Shown: positions 41,665-55,500, counted from the first letter of the stretch. The stretch is 64,000 nt of DNA from Petrosia ficiformis (GCA_947044365.1 OX345641.1:3137460-3201459); one strand, 5' to 3'. A program made the numbers and translations. The notes: generated from the sequence alone by a model not told the origin.

Positions 41665-43863
41665 CTATTTAGAGGGTAAGGTTATTGTAAAACGATATTT
41701 GCTTGACTCATCACCTGGTAGAAAGGGATACCACATGATGTAATTAGTTCCCCAGAGATTATTAAACATGTTAAAAGAAAATTCATTGCCTACTGCTGCA
41801 TCTTCAGCGACACCTGGAAACAGAATAGTCCCTAAAGTACTAACAACATTGGTGTCCCAAGCTTTGACTGAAAGGGGAACAGAACCACCAAATTTAATGC
41901 CTTCATCACTAGCATGTACATGTTTGCTTCCATTTTTGATGACATCCAGTACACTAACATATTCTCCAAGTTTACTGACAAGCATACTTTTTGCATCTAA
42001 TAGTTCATTATTAAATCTGAAATATAAAGACAAGGACTCTGGAATACGTGTTGGGGTCTTGTTAACTACGTATACTGTAATATCAATAGGAACATCGAGT
42101 GAAGGATCTACGACTTCAGGAAGTGAGACCTCTAACCAAATACGTTCAGAAGCTCCATAATCGATGAATACATTATCCTTTATATATGTTCCTTCTATTA
42201 TTAATGAGGCAATCTTGGTGACGGGATCAACTTTACTCCAACAGGCTATGGGAGCTGCTCCAATAGAAATATGCTTTGTATGATTCAAACCCGGTTTTCC
42301 TAAGTCCAAGTATGCATATGACTGATGTGGATCAAGAAGATAGTGCTTAAGGAAGTATTCATAGTCATCTTGTGTGTATGCATTATATTGCAATAGAGCT
42401 AATGGGTAAGAAAATCCTCCAAACTCTCTAACAGAATCTCCACGGAAGTCTTGTAAGGATGATATACACATCACTTGTTCATCAAATGTGAATGAAATTT
42501 TGCCATGTGTGAAGTCTGTACACTTTTGTTCCTTTTTATAATCACTTAATGAAATTCTTCCATCGAACTTTAATTCTTCAATCTTTGTTTCTATGACCTT
42601 TCGAAGTGGATGATCTTCAAGTGCTTCTAATGCATACTTAATTGACCAATCTCTTTGCTCTATCCAGGAGTTAGCTATATCCAAGTAATTAGAACCTGTA
42701 TACATTAGAGGATGGAATAAAGAATTGTTCCAATTCTTGAAATCATGAAGAAACGTTTTAACATCTTTGCCCCAAGTGTGTTCACCATATTTTAATAAAA
42801 TTGCAGAGAAGTTGTAGATACGTTGATCAAGCAAATTGCATGAGCCAGATGCAAAACAGTCAGCTCTTGTACGTATAATTTCACGAAATTGGATTGTCCT
42901 CCAGGGATCTGAGGCTACCCCATGAATCCAGGTGTCACCAATCTCTTCACTATATTCTTCTAATAGGTCGCTATTAGCTTCAAGGTCATTAACAAATTCA
43001 TTATAACTTGAAGCAACAATCTTAGCATTGGGAAACAGTGAATGTAAATTTTCATAATTTCTCAAGACTTCAACAGCTGATGGAGGACCAGAATTGTCTA
43101 CTCTGATTGCAAATGCTAATGCAGAACTCATCCCATCTACAATAACTGTACTGTCTAATCCGACCCCATTCTGTCCTCCATAGCCATGAGGGTGCCACAT
43201 AGCTAGTATTGAAGTATTGCTGATTTTATCAATCCATTTAAATGCAGTTGGAACTGCAGGTGGCATACATGCTGTATTGACCCCTACAGTTATAGCTTTG
43301 ATACCGTTAGAGTTCATAATGGGGATAATAGAACGTGTTAGGCCAGGTACATCTCTCTGACTCATAGTGTTTGGAATGAATCCAAGTTTTTCTGATATAT
43401 CTCGAGTCAATCTAAACCCAAAATCTACCATGCTCCTGTCGTATACTTCTGGCTGGGCATTAAACGGAAATGCATGCCACACAATGTCACCATTCTTTAC
43501 AGCTTCTATGAATTTATCAATATCAGATTCACTTGGACAATGTAACCCACTAGATATCGGGCAATTCAGATACAACCAAACGAGATAGGAATGTGTAGTG
43601 AACACCAGTCGCTCTTTTGAAAATTCTCGAAGGATATTAGATGTTCTGATAGCATTAGGGAAATGTTTGTCAAAGTATTCATTGACAATGTTGACTAGGC
43701 TGTTAGCAAACCCCAGGTCAAGATGGCAGGATGATATCAAATAGACCTTGGTAATGCTTTGCAGTGTTTCAGGATGTACTTTGCTAACTGGAAGCCATTG
43801 TGTTTGAGGTAGGGAGACTGATGAAGAAATAATGTACAATGCTACCAAAGCTGCAAACAACAT
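41665..43863 (-). CDS. Secreted GH38-like / DUF5054-type protein, intronless
   Basis: A 732-aa single exon. Residues 1-17 (MLFAALVALYIISSSVS) form a signal peptide. The mature start region has VYLISSCHLDLGFANSLVNI, in which H47 and D49 resemble the H-x-D metal-binding motif of GH38/GH57-type seven-stranded barrels. Further conserved-looking blocks are VWHAFPFNAQPEVYDRSM (about 129-146) and EIGDTWIHGVASDPWRT (about 308-324), and the C-terminal half looks beta-rich. My closest memory is the DUF5054 family, distantly related to alpha-mannosidases; substrate and activity are unknown. A diverged, broken copy lies head-to-head on the other strand. The lack of introns in a gene this long may reflect retroposition or lateral transfer, which I cannot test here. 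Confidence 0.68.
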   Translation of the reverse strand: MLFAALVALYIISSSVSLPQTQWLPVSKVHPETLQSITKVYLISSCHLDLGFANSLVNIVNEYFDKHFPNAIRTSNILREFSKERLVFTTHSYLVWLYLNCPISSGLHCPSESDIDKFIEAVKNGDIVWHAFPFNAQPEVYDRSMVDFGFRLTRDISEKLGFIPNTMSQRDVPGLTRSIIPIMNSNGIKAITVGVNTACMPPAVPTAFKWIDKISNTSILAMWHPHGYGGQNGVGLDSTVIVDGMSSALAFAIRVDNSGPPSAVEVLRNYENLHSLFPNAKIVASSYNEFVNDLEANSDLLEEYSEEIGDTWIHGVASDPWRTIQFREIIRTRADCFASGSCNLLDQRIYNFSAILLKYGEHTWGKDVKTFLHDFKNWNNSLFHPLMYTGSNYLDIANSWIEQRDWSIKYALEALEDHPLRKVIETKIEELKFDGRISLSDYKKEQKCTDFTHGKISFTFDEQVMCISSLQDFRGDSVREFGGFSYPLALLQYNAYTQDDYEYFLKHYLLDPHQSYAYLDLGKPGLNHTKHISIGAAPIACWSKVDPVTKIASLIIEGTYIKDNVFIDYGASERIWLEVSLPEVVDPSLDVPIDITVYVVNKTPTRIPESLSLYFRFNNELLDAKSMLVSKLGEYVSVLDVIKNGSKHVHASDEGIKFGGSVPLSVKAWDTNVVSTLGTILFPGVAEDAAVGNEFSFNMFNNLWGTNYIMWYPFLPGDESSKYRFTITLPSK

Positions 43864-44159
43864 AGTGTTGGAGTTGGATAAAGAATTAGATCACACCAAA
43901 GATCAGATTACACCAAACCCCAATCTTTAATCTGTAGGTGTGTACTTCCCTTCTCTGTAGGAAATTGTATTATTAACATTGTAAAATTAGAGTATAGCTA
44001 TAATAATTATTATAGTTAGTATATAAACATAAGTCAGATCAGACATAAAGCATCAAGAACTAATGATGAATTGGAATTAAATTTGTAATTTCCTGCTGAG
44101 AAAGGAAGTACACACCTAGATCTATAGTTTAGACAAGGACCATTGCACAAGAGGTGATT
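43864..44159. promoter_or_regulatory. Palindromic spacer between the GH38-like gene and its inverted copy
   Basis: The two 5' flanks are themselves inverted copies: aggtgtgtacttcccttctc (43936-43955) faces gagaaaggaagtacacacct (44098-44117), with shared gaaattg/aatttc nearby. The duplication therefore included the promoter region. Confidence 0.6.
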
Positions 44160-45440
44160 ATGTTCTTTGCAGCTTTGGTGCTGTTGTACATTACCTGTAT
44201 TCCTTTATCAGTCTCCCTACCTCAAACATCTTGTTTGGTTGTATCTGAATTGCCCAATAACTAGTGGATTACATTGTCTAAGTAAATCTGATATTGATAA
44301 ATTCATAGAAGCTGTAAAGAAAGGTGACATTGTGTGGCATGCATTTCCGTTTAATGCCCAGCCAGAAGTATACGACAGGAGCATGGTAGATTTTGGGTTC
44401 AGATTGACTCGAGATATATATATCAGAAAAACTTGGATTCATTCCAAACACTATGAGTCAGAGAGATGTACCTGGACTAACACGTTCTATTATCCCCATT
44501 ATGAACTCTAACGGTATCAAAGCTATAACTGTAGGGGTCAATACAGCATGTATGCCACCTGCAGTTCCAACTGCATTTAAATGGATTTATAAAATCAGCA
44601 ATACTTCAATACTAGCTATGTGGCACCCTCATGGCTATGGAGGAATGCTTGATGTTGGATTAAACAGTACAGTTATTGTAAATGGGATGAGTTCTGCATT
44701 AGCATTTGCAATTAGATTAGATAATTCTGGTCCTCCATCAGCTCTGGAAGTCTTGAGAAATTATGAAAAATTACATTCACTGTTTCCCAATGCTGAGATT
44801 GTTGCGTCAAGTTATAATAAATTTGTTAATGACCTTGAAGCAAATAGCGACCTATTAGAAGAATATAGTGAAGAGATTGGTGACACCTGGATTCATGGGG
44901 TAGCCTCAGATCCCTGGAGGACAATCCAATTTCGTGAAATTATAAGTACAAGAGCTGACTGTTTTACATCTGGCTCATGTAACCTGCTCGATGAACGTAT
45001 CTACAATTCTCTGCAATTTTATTAAAATATGGTGAACACACTTGGGGCAAAGATGTTAAAAGTTTTCTTCATGATTTCGAGAATTGGAACAATTTTTTAT
45101 CCATCCTCTAATGTATACAGCTTCTAATTACTTGGATATAGCTAACTCCTGGGTAGAACAAAGAGATTGGTCAATTAAGTATGCATTAGAAGCACTTGAA
45201 GATCATCCACTTCGAAAAGTCATAGAAACAAAGATTGAGGAATTAAAGTTCAATGGAAGAATGTCATTGAATGATTATAAAAAGGAACAAAATTGTACAG
45301 ACTTCACACATGGCAAGATTTCATTCAAATTTGATGAACAAGTGATGTGTATATCATCCTTACGAGGATGGGTCTGGCTACGCGAGACTAGTGATGAGTC
45401 AAGCAAATATCGTTTTACAAAATCCTTACCCTCTAAATAG
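44160..45440 (+). pseudogene. Broken inverted copy of the GH38-like gene
   Basis: The sequence follows the gene at 41665-43863 closely but is disabled in several places. About 70 codons are missing just after the signal peptide, with a frame change (LPQT jumps to the VWLYLNCP block). A small insertion near 44418 shifts frame (RDISEK becomes RDIYIRK). A deletion at about 45006 destroys RIYNFSAIL. Roughly 250 codons are missing before the last 15 residues. At that last junction a 20-30 bp piece of the foldback element (ggtctggctacgcgagacta, 45371) is left behind. The final residues FTKSLPSK match the parent C-terminus FTITLPSK. Not expected to make a full protein. Confidence 0.85.
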
Positions 45441-45801
45441 ATATTGAGTTGTGTACCATTAGGCATAAATTTTTATTATAAAAAAATATTGTTGACATTG
45501 TACTGTATTCAATGGTGGCAGTCTATACTGAAATGAGTGATTTCAATAGTCGAAATGTGGAGAGACTAGGCTGCTAAATCTTCACTATGACACTGGCATT
45601 ATAGTAATCCTCATTAAAAGATTCTTTGGGAACCCTGCCAGGCTAGATTTGCATAAAGCATTGTGAAATGATGCTTTGGGAAATGTTTATGTTTACAAAT
45701 TAATAAACCCATACATGTGTGCAACAGTAACTAATACATGTAATGTCGATTGAAAGGTCGAGCATAATTAACTAACCTTCTGAGCCACACCTACAAACAA
45801 G

Positions 45802-48800
45802 ATGAGGAGATGGGCAGTTCAGCTAGGACAACCTTCTGCTCGTATGGTAAGTTCTGGAGGAATTGATATTCATCCATTCCATGAAAAAGATGTAGTATTC
45901 AAATTATTTTGTTTCTAGTATGAATAATTATAGTGTACTATATGCTAGTTTAGACAATTGTCTGGTGCTGTGTTGCCGAGTGAAGTTAAAATTGTGGAAG
46001 TTGGACCAAGAGATGGATTACAGAATGAAAAGGTTTGAAAATGCACTTGATATATTTCAAAAATGGAAAGAATTATTCTTTGTTCTTGTGATCTTCATCC
46101 TGTCAGCCCACAATTCCTTACCGGAATCATTGTATCTGATAACTACATGTATATGTGATCATGTATGCAAACATCAACCATTTGAAGGAAATGATTGAAC
46201 GCTTGCATTTAAATGCATCATTTTGTACAGGAAGCCTATTACTATTATATTTTCACATGCAATTAGGTAATCATATACGTTTTTGTTTCCATGGAAATGT
46301 GATTGTGTATAATGTTAGTTCAGATGTATTTCCATACATGTACATGTGACATTTATACTTATGTACATGTACTTTTATGTGTATACCATAGCGTACTATT
46401 AATTGTGTCGATTAAATTTAGCGTTTTTTTTAACGGTCAGATTTAACTTTTTGTCAATTTCTGAGCTATACCTAATATACCTAATAAAGTGATCATGAAA
46501 ATATATTTTTTAGCATGTAACTAATTTTAGAGATTATTACGTTAGTCACTAAAATTACTAAATTAATACATCCAATTAAAAGTAGACTTAAGCTATACCT
46601 AACAAGCCTAACAGTCTTCCTGCATGCTAAATTAATTTGGTTTATGTACTAAATAGCTAAATTGCAAGAATCTAAACACGATCAAAAACTCTTCCTCTAA
46701 AAATGATTGCAAACATGGTTTCATAATTATATTTTGTTTGGTTTCACAGATGACTGTTCCTACTGATATTAAAGTGGATTTAATCAACAGACTCTCAAAA
46801 ACTGGCCTGAGGGTAATCGAAGCTACTAGTTTTGTCTCTCCAAAATGGATTCCACAGGTAGGTGAAGTAGTTTTTCTATCATTGTATCACAGACAAGACA
46901 ATTACTGACAGTATGGATCCATTGATAGATGTTTTCACTGTAGCAGCTGGAATAGAAGGAGGGTTTGAAACTAATAAAGTAAAGTGGTTAGGTATTTGTT
47001 ACCAAATGATGTAGTGATGAGACTATCCAAGGATCCAAGTATTAATATCAGTGCTAGTTCATTTATTCTTAATCAGTGCTGCCGACTACTTGATATAGGC
47101 AGAGTGCTGACCACTATTTACCACAACCTCCATTAATAATAACAAAGATATAAAATCTGTGTAGTAACTTGACTCTAAATCTGGTTTGATAAGTAATCGA
47201 TATAGCATACAGCATTAAAGAGTAACCCAAAAGACAGACCCAGTGAGGGCTTATATAGCCAGTAAACCGGAGACAATAAGACTGAACAATATCATTACAA
47301 CATACATGAAATTTCTCTAAGTTCACAATGTACAGACTGATTATTAAACAATACTATTGTTCAATTTACTACAATCTGCCTAAGTAGTTCAGTGTATCTC
47401 AAATATTAGGTTCAAGTTCGCCTATTGCCACGCCCATAATTGATTGAGCTCAGAGCTCCTGGAATGACATAACTTCTAAACAATGTGTATTTGACACAAG
47501 CTATAATATAATATTAATGTAATTGTAATACATACAGTGGTACCATGGCAGCCACCCAACCCTTTAATTTGAAGTTTATCAATGCATATTTAAATTAGTG
47601 TTGTACCTATATTAGGTTTTGCCTATAATTCAGATACAGATATTATAGGCAACTAAAACTGCCTATACCTATACCTATACCTATATGTATACCTATACGT
47701 ATACGTATACCTCCTATACCTATAGCTATACCTATACATATACTGCTTTTTCTAGTATATGTTCATGTGCATCACTAAATTTTAGCACTGCTCTATATAG
47801 CCATTTCTGTTGGAAAATGGAATTCACAAACTACTAGAAAAAAATGGAAATATCTTGATTCTGACTGTTGTATCAATCTTTTCCTACAGTAAAATAGTAC
47901 TATAAAGTTTCAAAACTTGGTCTGTAAAGTATCTGTATCTGCCCTATATTTACCAATATCTTGGTATAGGCACCTATACATTTATCTATACCAGTATGGA
48001 TACAACACTAACCTATACCTATATTTACCAATATCTTGGTATAGGCATCTATACATTTATCTATACCAGTATAGGTACAACACTAACCTATACCTATATT
48101 TACCAATATCTTGGTATAGGCACCTATACATTTATCTATACCAGTATAGGTACAACACTAATTTAAATCATCTGAAATTCATTTTTCTGTTTAGTTAATT
48201 ATGACTCAGACCTGTAAAAATGTATTCTACTTCCTCCTTTTGTTTTCAGATGGCTGATCATCGCGAGGTATTGCAGAAGATAACAAAGAAGCCTGGTGTA
48301 TCTTATCCTGTTCTCACTCCAAATTTAAAAGGATTTGAATCGGCAGTGAGTTCTATTTGTTAGGATTTGAAAACTGTAATTTTCAATAGTCCACATTCAA
48401 ATGATATTCTTGTTTATTGTACTAATAAAAACATTTTTCGTTTGATATAAAACCAGTCATATGACCAAAATGTGTTACCAATATAATATCGCAAAAATAC
48501 ATTGTGACCAAATTGTGACCGAATTGTAATCAGACTATTGGCTATAACTTGGTGACACAAAAATAATAATTGTTTTAGATTAGTTCAGAACTTGTTATAT
48601 AGTTAGGTAATGATGTCACTGTTTGGTTTACGAAATATTTTTGATCATTAATGCTGTTTGTGAAACAGTGAGAATTTTAATACTCTCTTGAAACTCTAAT
48701 CAGACCATGGACCATCGTCAAAAGAAAATGCTTGAATTAGTACATTAAATGAGAACTTAATTGCTTCAAATTTGCATTCTCACATTAATATTTTCTCTAT

Positions 48801-49560
48801 ATAGGTAGAGTCTGGTGCTAAAGAGGTTGCCATCTTTGGAGCAGCTTCAGAATCTTTCAGCAAGTTCGTACATTTAATCTTTTCTATAATGAAGTGTCGT
48901 TACATAATTCTAAAATATAATACTTAAAGTGTTAGTACATCCCAGTATCTACACCATAAAAAAAGCTTTTGTTGTTTCAAGCAATTTAGTTTAGTTGATT
49001 ATAAAATGGCAGGTTTATACGTACACACTAACTACTATTATCATAATCCTTATTTTATTTTGTAGTAAGTAACTGTTCTTCAATTCCTTATTTTTTTTGA
49101 AGTCTGTTCAAATTCATGATGGCGTACCTCAAAATTAGGATGTGATGATTTTATATTCATGTAATAGTTGGTTTCCTACAAGAAATGGCCAACTAGCGAG
49201 CATTTAACTTTTGATCTAAAATATTTTCTCCTCCAAATATCCATTAATGTTTCTCACGAGCATGGTCACATTTAATTTGAAGGATACTGTATGTCACTAA
49301 ATCTATATTTGACCATGGATGTAAACATTACTCTTTTAACTCATTGCCAAATAATGATTTTGTTAAACACTTACATTTTAATCCTCATAATTCAGCAGAT
49401 AGCTATCTAAATCCAATGTCCAGGAAAAGCAACTATAGCACCACCTAAATGTAGTCATGTACGTACAGTGTTCTGTCCACACTGGTCAGCACTGGTCGGG
49501 AATAACTACCACTCAGATGAATTAACCACCACTCAGATGAATTAACCACCCTCTTAGATA

Positions 49561-49591
<31 letters not shown>

Positions 49592-52500
49592 GGCTACTCA
49601 GACAGAATTAAGTATAAACTATGAAATCGATATACAGTAGTAAATGCAAGTATAGGATCCAACCACCACTCTAAATATCCTGGGCAGAATGCTGTACATA
49701 CGATATTTAGTTAGTTTCCCGTACAAAATAGTTTGACAAAATTCTTATTTTTTGCCAAATGACTGATTTTCGTATCCACGTTCGCATAATAATCATTCCA
49801 TTTATTCCTATTTTAATTTCTAGAAAGAACATTAATTGCAGTATAGATGAAAGTTTAGAGAGATTCAAAGTTGTGACAGAGGCTGCAGCTGCACATGGAA
49901 TACCAGTCAGAGGGTATGATATTAAATATATGACCTGCTCTGAGAAAATCAAGTAATGTTGTTAGTCAGTTCTACTCCATTGGCAGAGTAATGCCCTATT
50001 TTGCTATAAAATGTACAGCCTGAATGAATATTCTTGCAAATTTGCAGAATTGTAAACATTTGAAAAGAGGATATGCTTTTCAACTTGGTTAGTGAAAGTG
50101 CCTGTATTTTCTGTTCATGAATTGCTGTATATTGGGACATTTTCACATTGGAATTGAAGTTGTTTATTATTGAATCGAACATGTGGGGCACACTGCTCTT
50201 AGGATGGTCTGAGGGTATTGACCTCCAGAAAATTTTATAAAGTTAGGACCTCTTAGGTTGGTTCTGATGGCTACTGGCTAGAAGGCTTGTACCTGAGATG
50301 TCGCATTTTGAGTGAGAGAGAAACACATGTCTAGGTAGTATGAGAAAGAAACACATGTCCAAAAAAAATATGAACCAGCTGGGGTTTGAACCCAGGACCT
50401 TCTAGTTAGATGCTCTATCATCTGAGCAACTGGAGTCAGGGTTGAGGAAGAACATATCATAGACAAATGTCCACCTATCACTGAGAAGGTCCTGGATTCA
50501 AATCCCAGATTTTTTCTTGACATGTGTCTCTCTCATCATACTACCTAGTCATTCAAATAGCATTAGCACATCTCATAATGGTACTACAGTTTGCTCCGAT
50601 ATCTGCAGCCATATTGAAATTGAAGTCAAATGTTCACATCATAGAACAATAATATGAAGCTAAGTGCTGGCAATCAATATACAGAGCTGTTAGCGTAATG
50701 ATATTCAATAGCAGGGTTTACAAGTGTAAAAGAGTCTTCCTGATTGAAGTTATGTTCAGTAGTTTTATCGGACAGAAAAATAGATTGATAACTTTTTTAT
50801 GTGTAGAAGATTAATAGTAGCGTTACTGTTTGTTTTATTATGTTGCAGTAGTACTGTATTGACAGTAACACTGCAGTGAAGTTACGTACATCGCTTATAT
50901 TCTTTCATTCATTTTAGTTATGTGTCTTGTGTTATTGGTTGTCCTTATGAAGGAAAGGTCAAACCAGAGGCCGTTGCTAAGGTTAGTGTGTGTAGAGGAG
51001 ATACAGTGTGTGAATGGATGGAACATATGCTGGTAAACAGTATGTGAACAGCACTGGGAAAAAACAAGTTTAATTTACGAGTCTCTCTTTAAACCCTTGT
51101 TATTAACAGGAAACTAACAAAATGTGTTATGCAAGAAGTACACTGATTAATCCACATGCGCAACAAATAATGTTTCCTATACAAAATAGTGGAATAACAA
51201 TTGCTTAAAGAGAGATTCCCAGAGCTGGTCACACGTATGGAATGATATACAGTAGTGATGATATTGGAGGTCATGGCCTGGTTTGCCACTCTGTTTGTGA
51301 CTACTTTGTTTTTGTTAACTAAAGAATAAATTATACAGATTTGTCTACTTTTCTTTATTGGATACTTAATGACCCGTTGCAGATTTCTTTAGCAATTTGT
51401 AGTTTTTTTTGTTCAAAATCATGTTATGTAATTATTATTATTATACCCAGCTGTTGTAAAACCTGCTGCATGAAGAAGATAAAATCAATAAGTATTTCAC
51501 TAAAACTTGCACTACATGTTCCAAATAGTGTCAATCATAAGACTATGTGGTTAGTGGGACGTTACATTCGGAATAAAAATACTCTGGAGATAAATGTACT
51601 CTTTTAACACTAACCTCTACCCAGATATGTTTTGTATTTCTGTAGTACAAGATTTAGTAAAAATACTGTAGTTAGCTTTAGATATGCACATTATTATGCT
51701 CTCTTGAAAATTGAATATACATTTGGGACAAGCTTTAAAAGTGAATTCTACCCTGCCTAAAAGCACAAAGTCACAATTTGTACGAAGGAAAAATTCTGAC
51801 AGTCATTAAAAAGTGGATATACCTCCACTTTTACATGTTAAGGGGGTTTAAAATGTAGTATATACATGTGGCATAAATGGTATATATAGTACATTCATAC
51901 ACCATTACATTATACATTCACACATAATATAATATAATATAATATAATATAATATAATATAATATAATATAATATAATATCATATAATATATAATATAAT
52001 ATAATATAATATAATATAATATAATATAATATAATATAATATAATATAATATAACATAATATAATATAATATAATATAATATAATATATTATATTACTAA
52101 AATGTAGTACATGTAGATTAGTATATACAGTACATTCATACACCATATAAATGCATTACAATATACATTCACACATATAATTATAATATAATATAATATA
52201 ATATTACTCAAACGTAGTACATATAGAATAGTATATATAGTACATTCATACACCATATAAATGCATTACATTATACATTCACACTAGAGTGGGGATGCTA
52301 GATAATGGGTGAATAGATTATTGTGGCAGAGATAATACTTTTATTAAACTCACAGGTAGCTGTAAAGATGAAGGAGATGGGGTGTTATGAAATCTCCCTG
52401 GGAGACACTACAGGAGTGGGAACACCTGGTACACACATATATGATAACCGTTGTATACATGTTTATACTGTAATTAATTCCCTATAGACATGTACATGTA

Positions 52501-55500
52501 GTTAGATATCCATTGTACATGTATATACTGTAGGTTATATATGTATATAGTTGTAATGAATATATTACATATAAATTATTGAGTTACAGTATAATCATGT
52601 ATTAACCTTATGATATTAAACTATATATTATATTACATATAATATTTATAATAAACAGGAAAAGATGCAAGAACTTATGTACATGTATATAACTATTAAG
52701 TACATGCACATTACTTTTAATTAAATATACATGTACATGTACATGTACATGTACATTAAATATACATGTACATATACATGTACATAACTATTAATTAAAT
52801 ATACATTACATGTACATAACTATTAATTAAATATACATTACATGTACATAATTATTTATTTGTATTGTTGTGGTTTGGAGTGTCTTTTGGAGAGCACTCG
52901 TATGTATTTACTCATATACACTATACATTACAGTGGTTGTGTTAAGCCTTTATGTTGTGGTTATGCCTTTAATCTTTTGTGTCTGCCTTTGTTCTTTGTC
53001 TCTGTATCTCTTTATCTCTGTCTGTCTGCCTCTCTGTCCCTATAGCTCTATCTGTCTCTCTGTCCCTATATTTCTGTCTGTCTCTCTGTCCCTATATCTC
53101 TTTCTGCCTCTTTGTCCCTATATCTCTGTCTGTCTCTCTGTCCCTATATCTCTGTCTGTCTCTCTGTCTCTATATCTCCAGCTGTCTGTCTCTCTCAGGT
53201 TCCATATATGAGATACATAATACAATTAATGTATTAAGTTTTAAGCTTTATAGATTTTTAAGTAACTTTGTTCAATACAGTTACATGACACTCTCTGCCT
53301 TTAATCTTTTGTGTCTGCCTTTGTTCTTTGTCTCTGTATCTCTTTCTGCCTCTTTATCCCTATATCTCTGTCTGCCTCTCTGTCCCTATATCTCTGTTCC
53401 TATATCTGAGTCCGTCTCTCTGTCCCTATATCTCTGTTTGCCTCTCTGTCCCCATATCTCTGTCTGCCTCTCTGTCTGTCTCTCTGTCCCTATATCTCTA
53501 TCTGTCTCTCTGTCTCTATATCTCCAGCTGTCTGTCTCTCTCAGGTTCCATATATGAGATACATAATACAATTAATGTATTAAGTTTTAAGCTTTTTAGT
53601 TTTTAAGTAACTTTGTCAATACAATTACATGACACTCTCTGAGTATCTTTCTGTCTCTTGGTCTGACTGTCTGTTCGTTTCTTTCTGTTTCTTAGCTGTC
53701 TTTTGTGTCTGTCTTTGTTCTTGCTCTACTTCTTTATTTCTCTCTGTCTATCTCTCTCAGGTTCTATATTTGAGATGTTGAAAGTCGTTTCTTCTCATAT
53801 TCCCACATCATGTCTTGCTATACATTGTCATGACACATATGGACAAGCATTGGCTAATATACTAGTAGCACTTCAGGTCAGCCATATGTTATGTAAACTT
53901 TAACTTCCCCTCTAAAGTTTAAATATACATTAATAGTTTGAATATACATGTAATTGTTTAAATATACATGTAATAGTTTAAAAATACATGTACTAGTTTA
54001 AATTTACATGTAATAGATTAAATATACATGAATATACATGACTGCTCTTGACTAATAATTAACTGTACTTAATTCTTGTAACTAATTTGTCCAGTCAAAT
54101 GCAATTTTGTTCAGTCAAAAAAGTAAAATGTCTAGTAAATGGCCTATTGCTGGATGTTTAATTCGAGCACTAGGAGTAATAATTGCAATATCTATTCCCA
54201 GTTTTATTGTCCATTTTGTACTCATACACTAGACCAATTAAAATTGAAACATTCTTCCTATAGTTTATGTAAAATCTGTTGTACTATGACATAACTATGT
54301 TCATGTATGTTGTTACAGTGTTGTTCAGGACATCTGTGCTGTAGATATACATTAGACATGTCAATACAGTATGATACATACCATATAAGGGTATAGACAC
54401 AAATAAGTGCAGCTCAAATACTGTACTATACAGTACAGTACAGAACAGTACAGTACTAAGTATTATGCAGCATAGTACAGTACAGCACTGCATTATAGTG
54501 CTTGAGATTGCATTTCATTGCAGTTTATGTGTATGTATGCTGTGTTTTGCTGCCAAGGATGGTGGTTGGATTCTACATTGTACTTAGTGCTGTTTATCCA
54601 GTTTATACTTAATTGTGTCTCAATAGCCTATGTATGTATTATCTGAGAAGTGGTTAATTTATCTGATAGGCATCTGTTTGGTGGTTAATTCATCTGTTTG
54701 GTGGTTAACTCATCTGGGTTATTCCCGACCAGTACTGACCAGTGTGGGCGTTCTACTGTATGCATACTATACTATAGTAGTAGTTTATTGTACTGTGCTA
54801 TAACTCTATACTAAAGTAATTCTAAAATGTACAATAATGTGAGATGGCAGTTGTACATATTACTGATAAACCAGGTACATGTCATAAGAGATGGAGCTAA
54901 ACAAACACTGAAAGTAGCACTCTATTTAATGATCAATGAATACCCTCTCATAGACACAATAGGGCATAATTTCGTGTGAATATTTACATACAGCTTGTTT
55001 ACGCAGTCACATGAGTATTACGTAACAAAATTGGAGATGGGATGGTTTCTAAGGTGACCTTGGAGTCTCTATTTACTTTAGATATTAATTAGTTCGTTTA
55101 TATAAACGAGATTGATTCTGAGAACTCAAATCAATCCTGGTTTCAAAACTCAATAGAGGAGGGAGTAATAATCGCTAAGTTGAATATCTGTTATTACTAT
55201 TCCTAGTTTCTATTGTCCATTTTGTACTCATACACTAGACCAATTAAAATTGAAACATTCTTCCTATAGACTATGTAAAATCTGTTGTACTATGACATAA
55301 CTATGTTCATGTATGTTGTTACAGTGTTGTTCAGGACATCTGTGCTGTAGATATACATTAGACATGTCAATACAGTATGACGTATAAGTGTATAGACACA
55401 AATAGGAACAGCTCAAATAGGAACAGCTCAAATACTGGACTATACAGTACAGTACAGTACAGTACAGTACAGTACAGTACAGTACAGTACAGTACAGTAC

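Noticed and set aside
44453..45025. Independent 190-aa gene
   Set aside because: It is one in-frame piece of the broken inverted copy of the GH38-like gene.
50371..50435. Functional tRNA gene on the minus strand
   Set aside because: Box A/B-like sequence is present but the anticodon arm is incomplete, and an inverted partial copy follows; best read as a SINE.
52842..53606. Ser-Leu-Pro-rich open frames up to 192 codons
   Set aside because: Translations of the (TCTCTGTC)n pyrimidine tract; only the duplicated exon 9 start embedded in them is meaningful.
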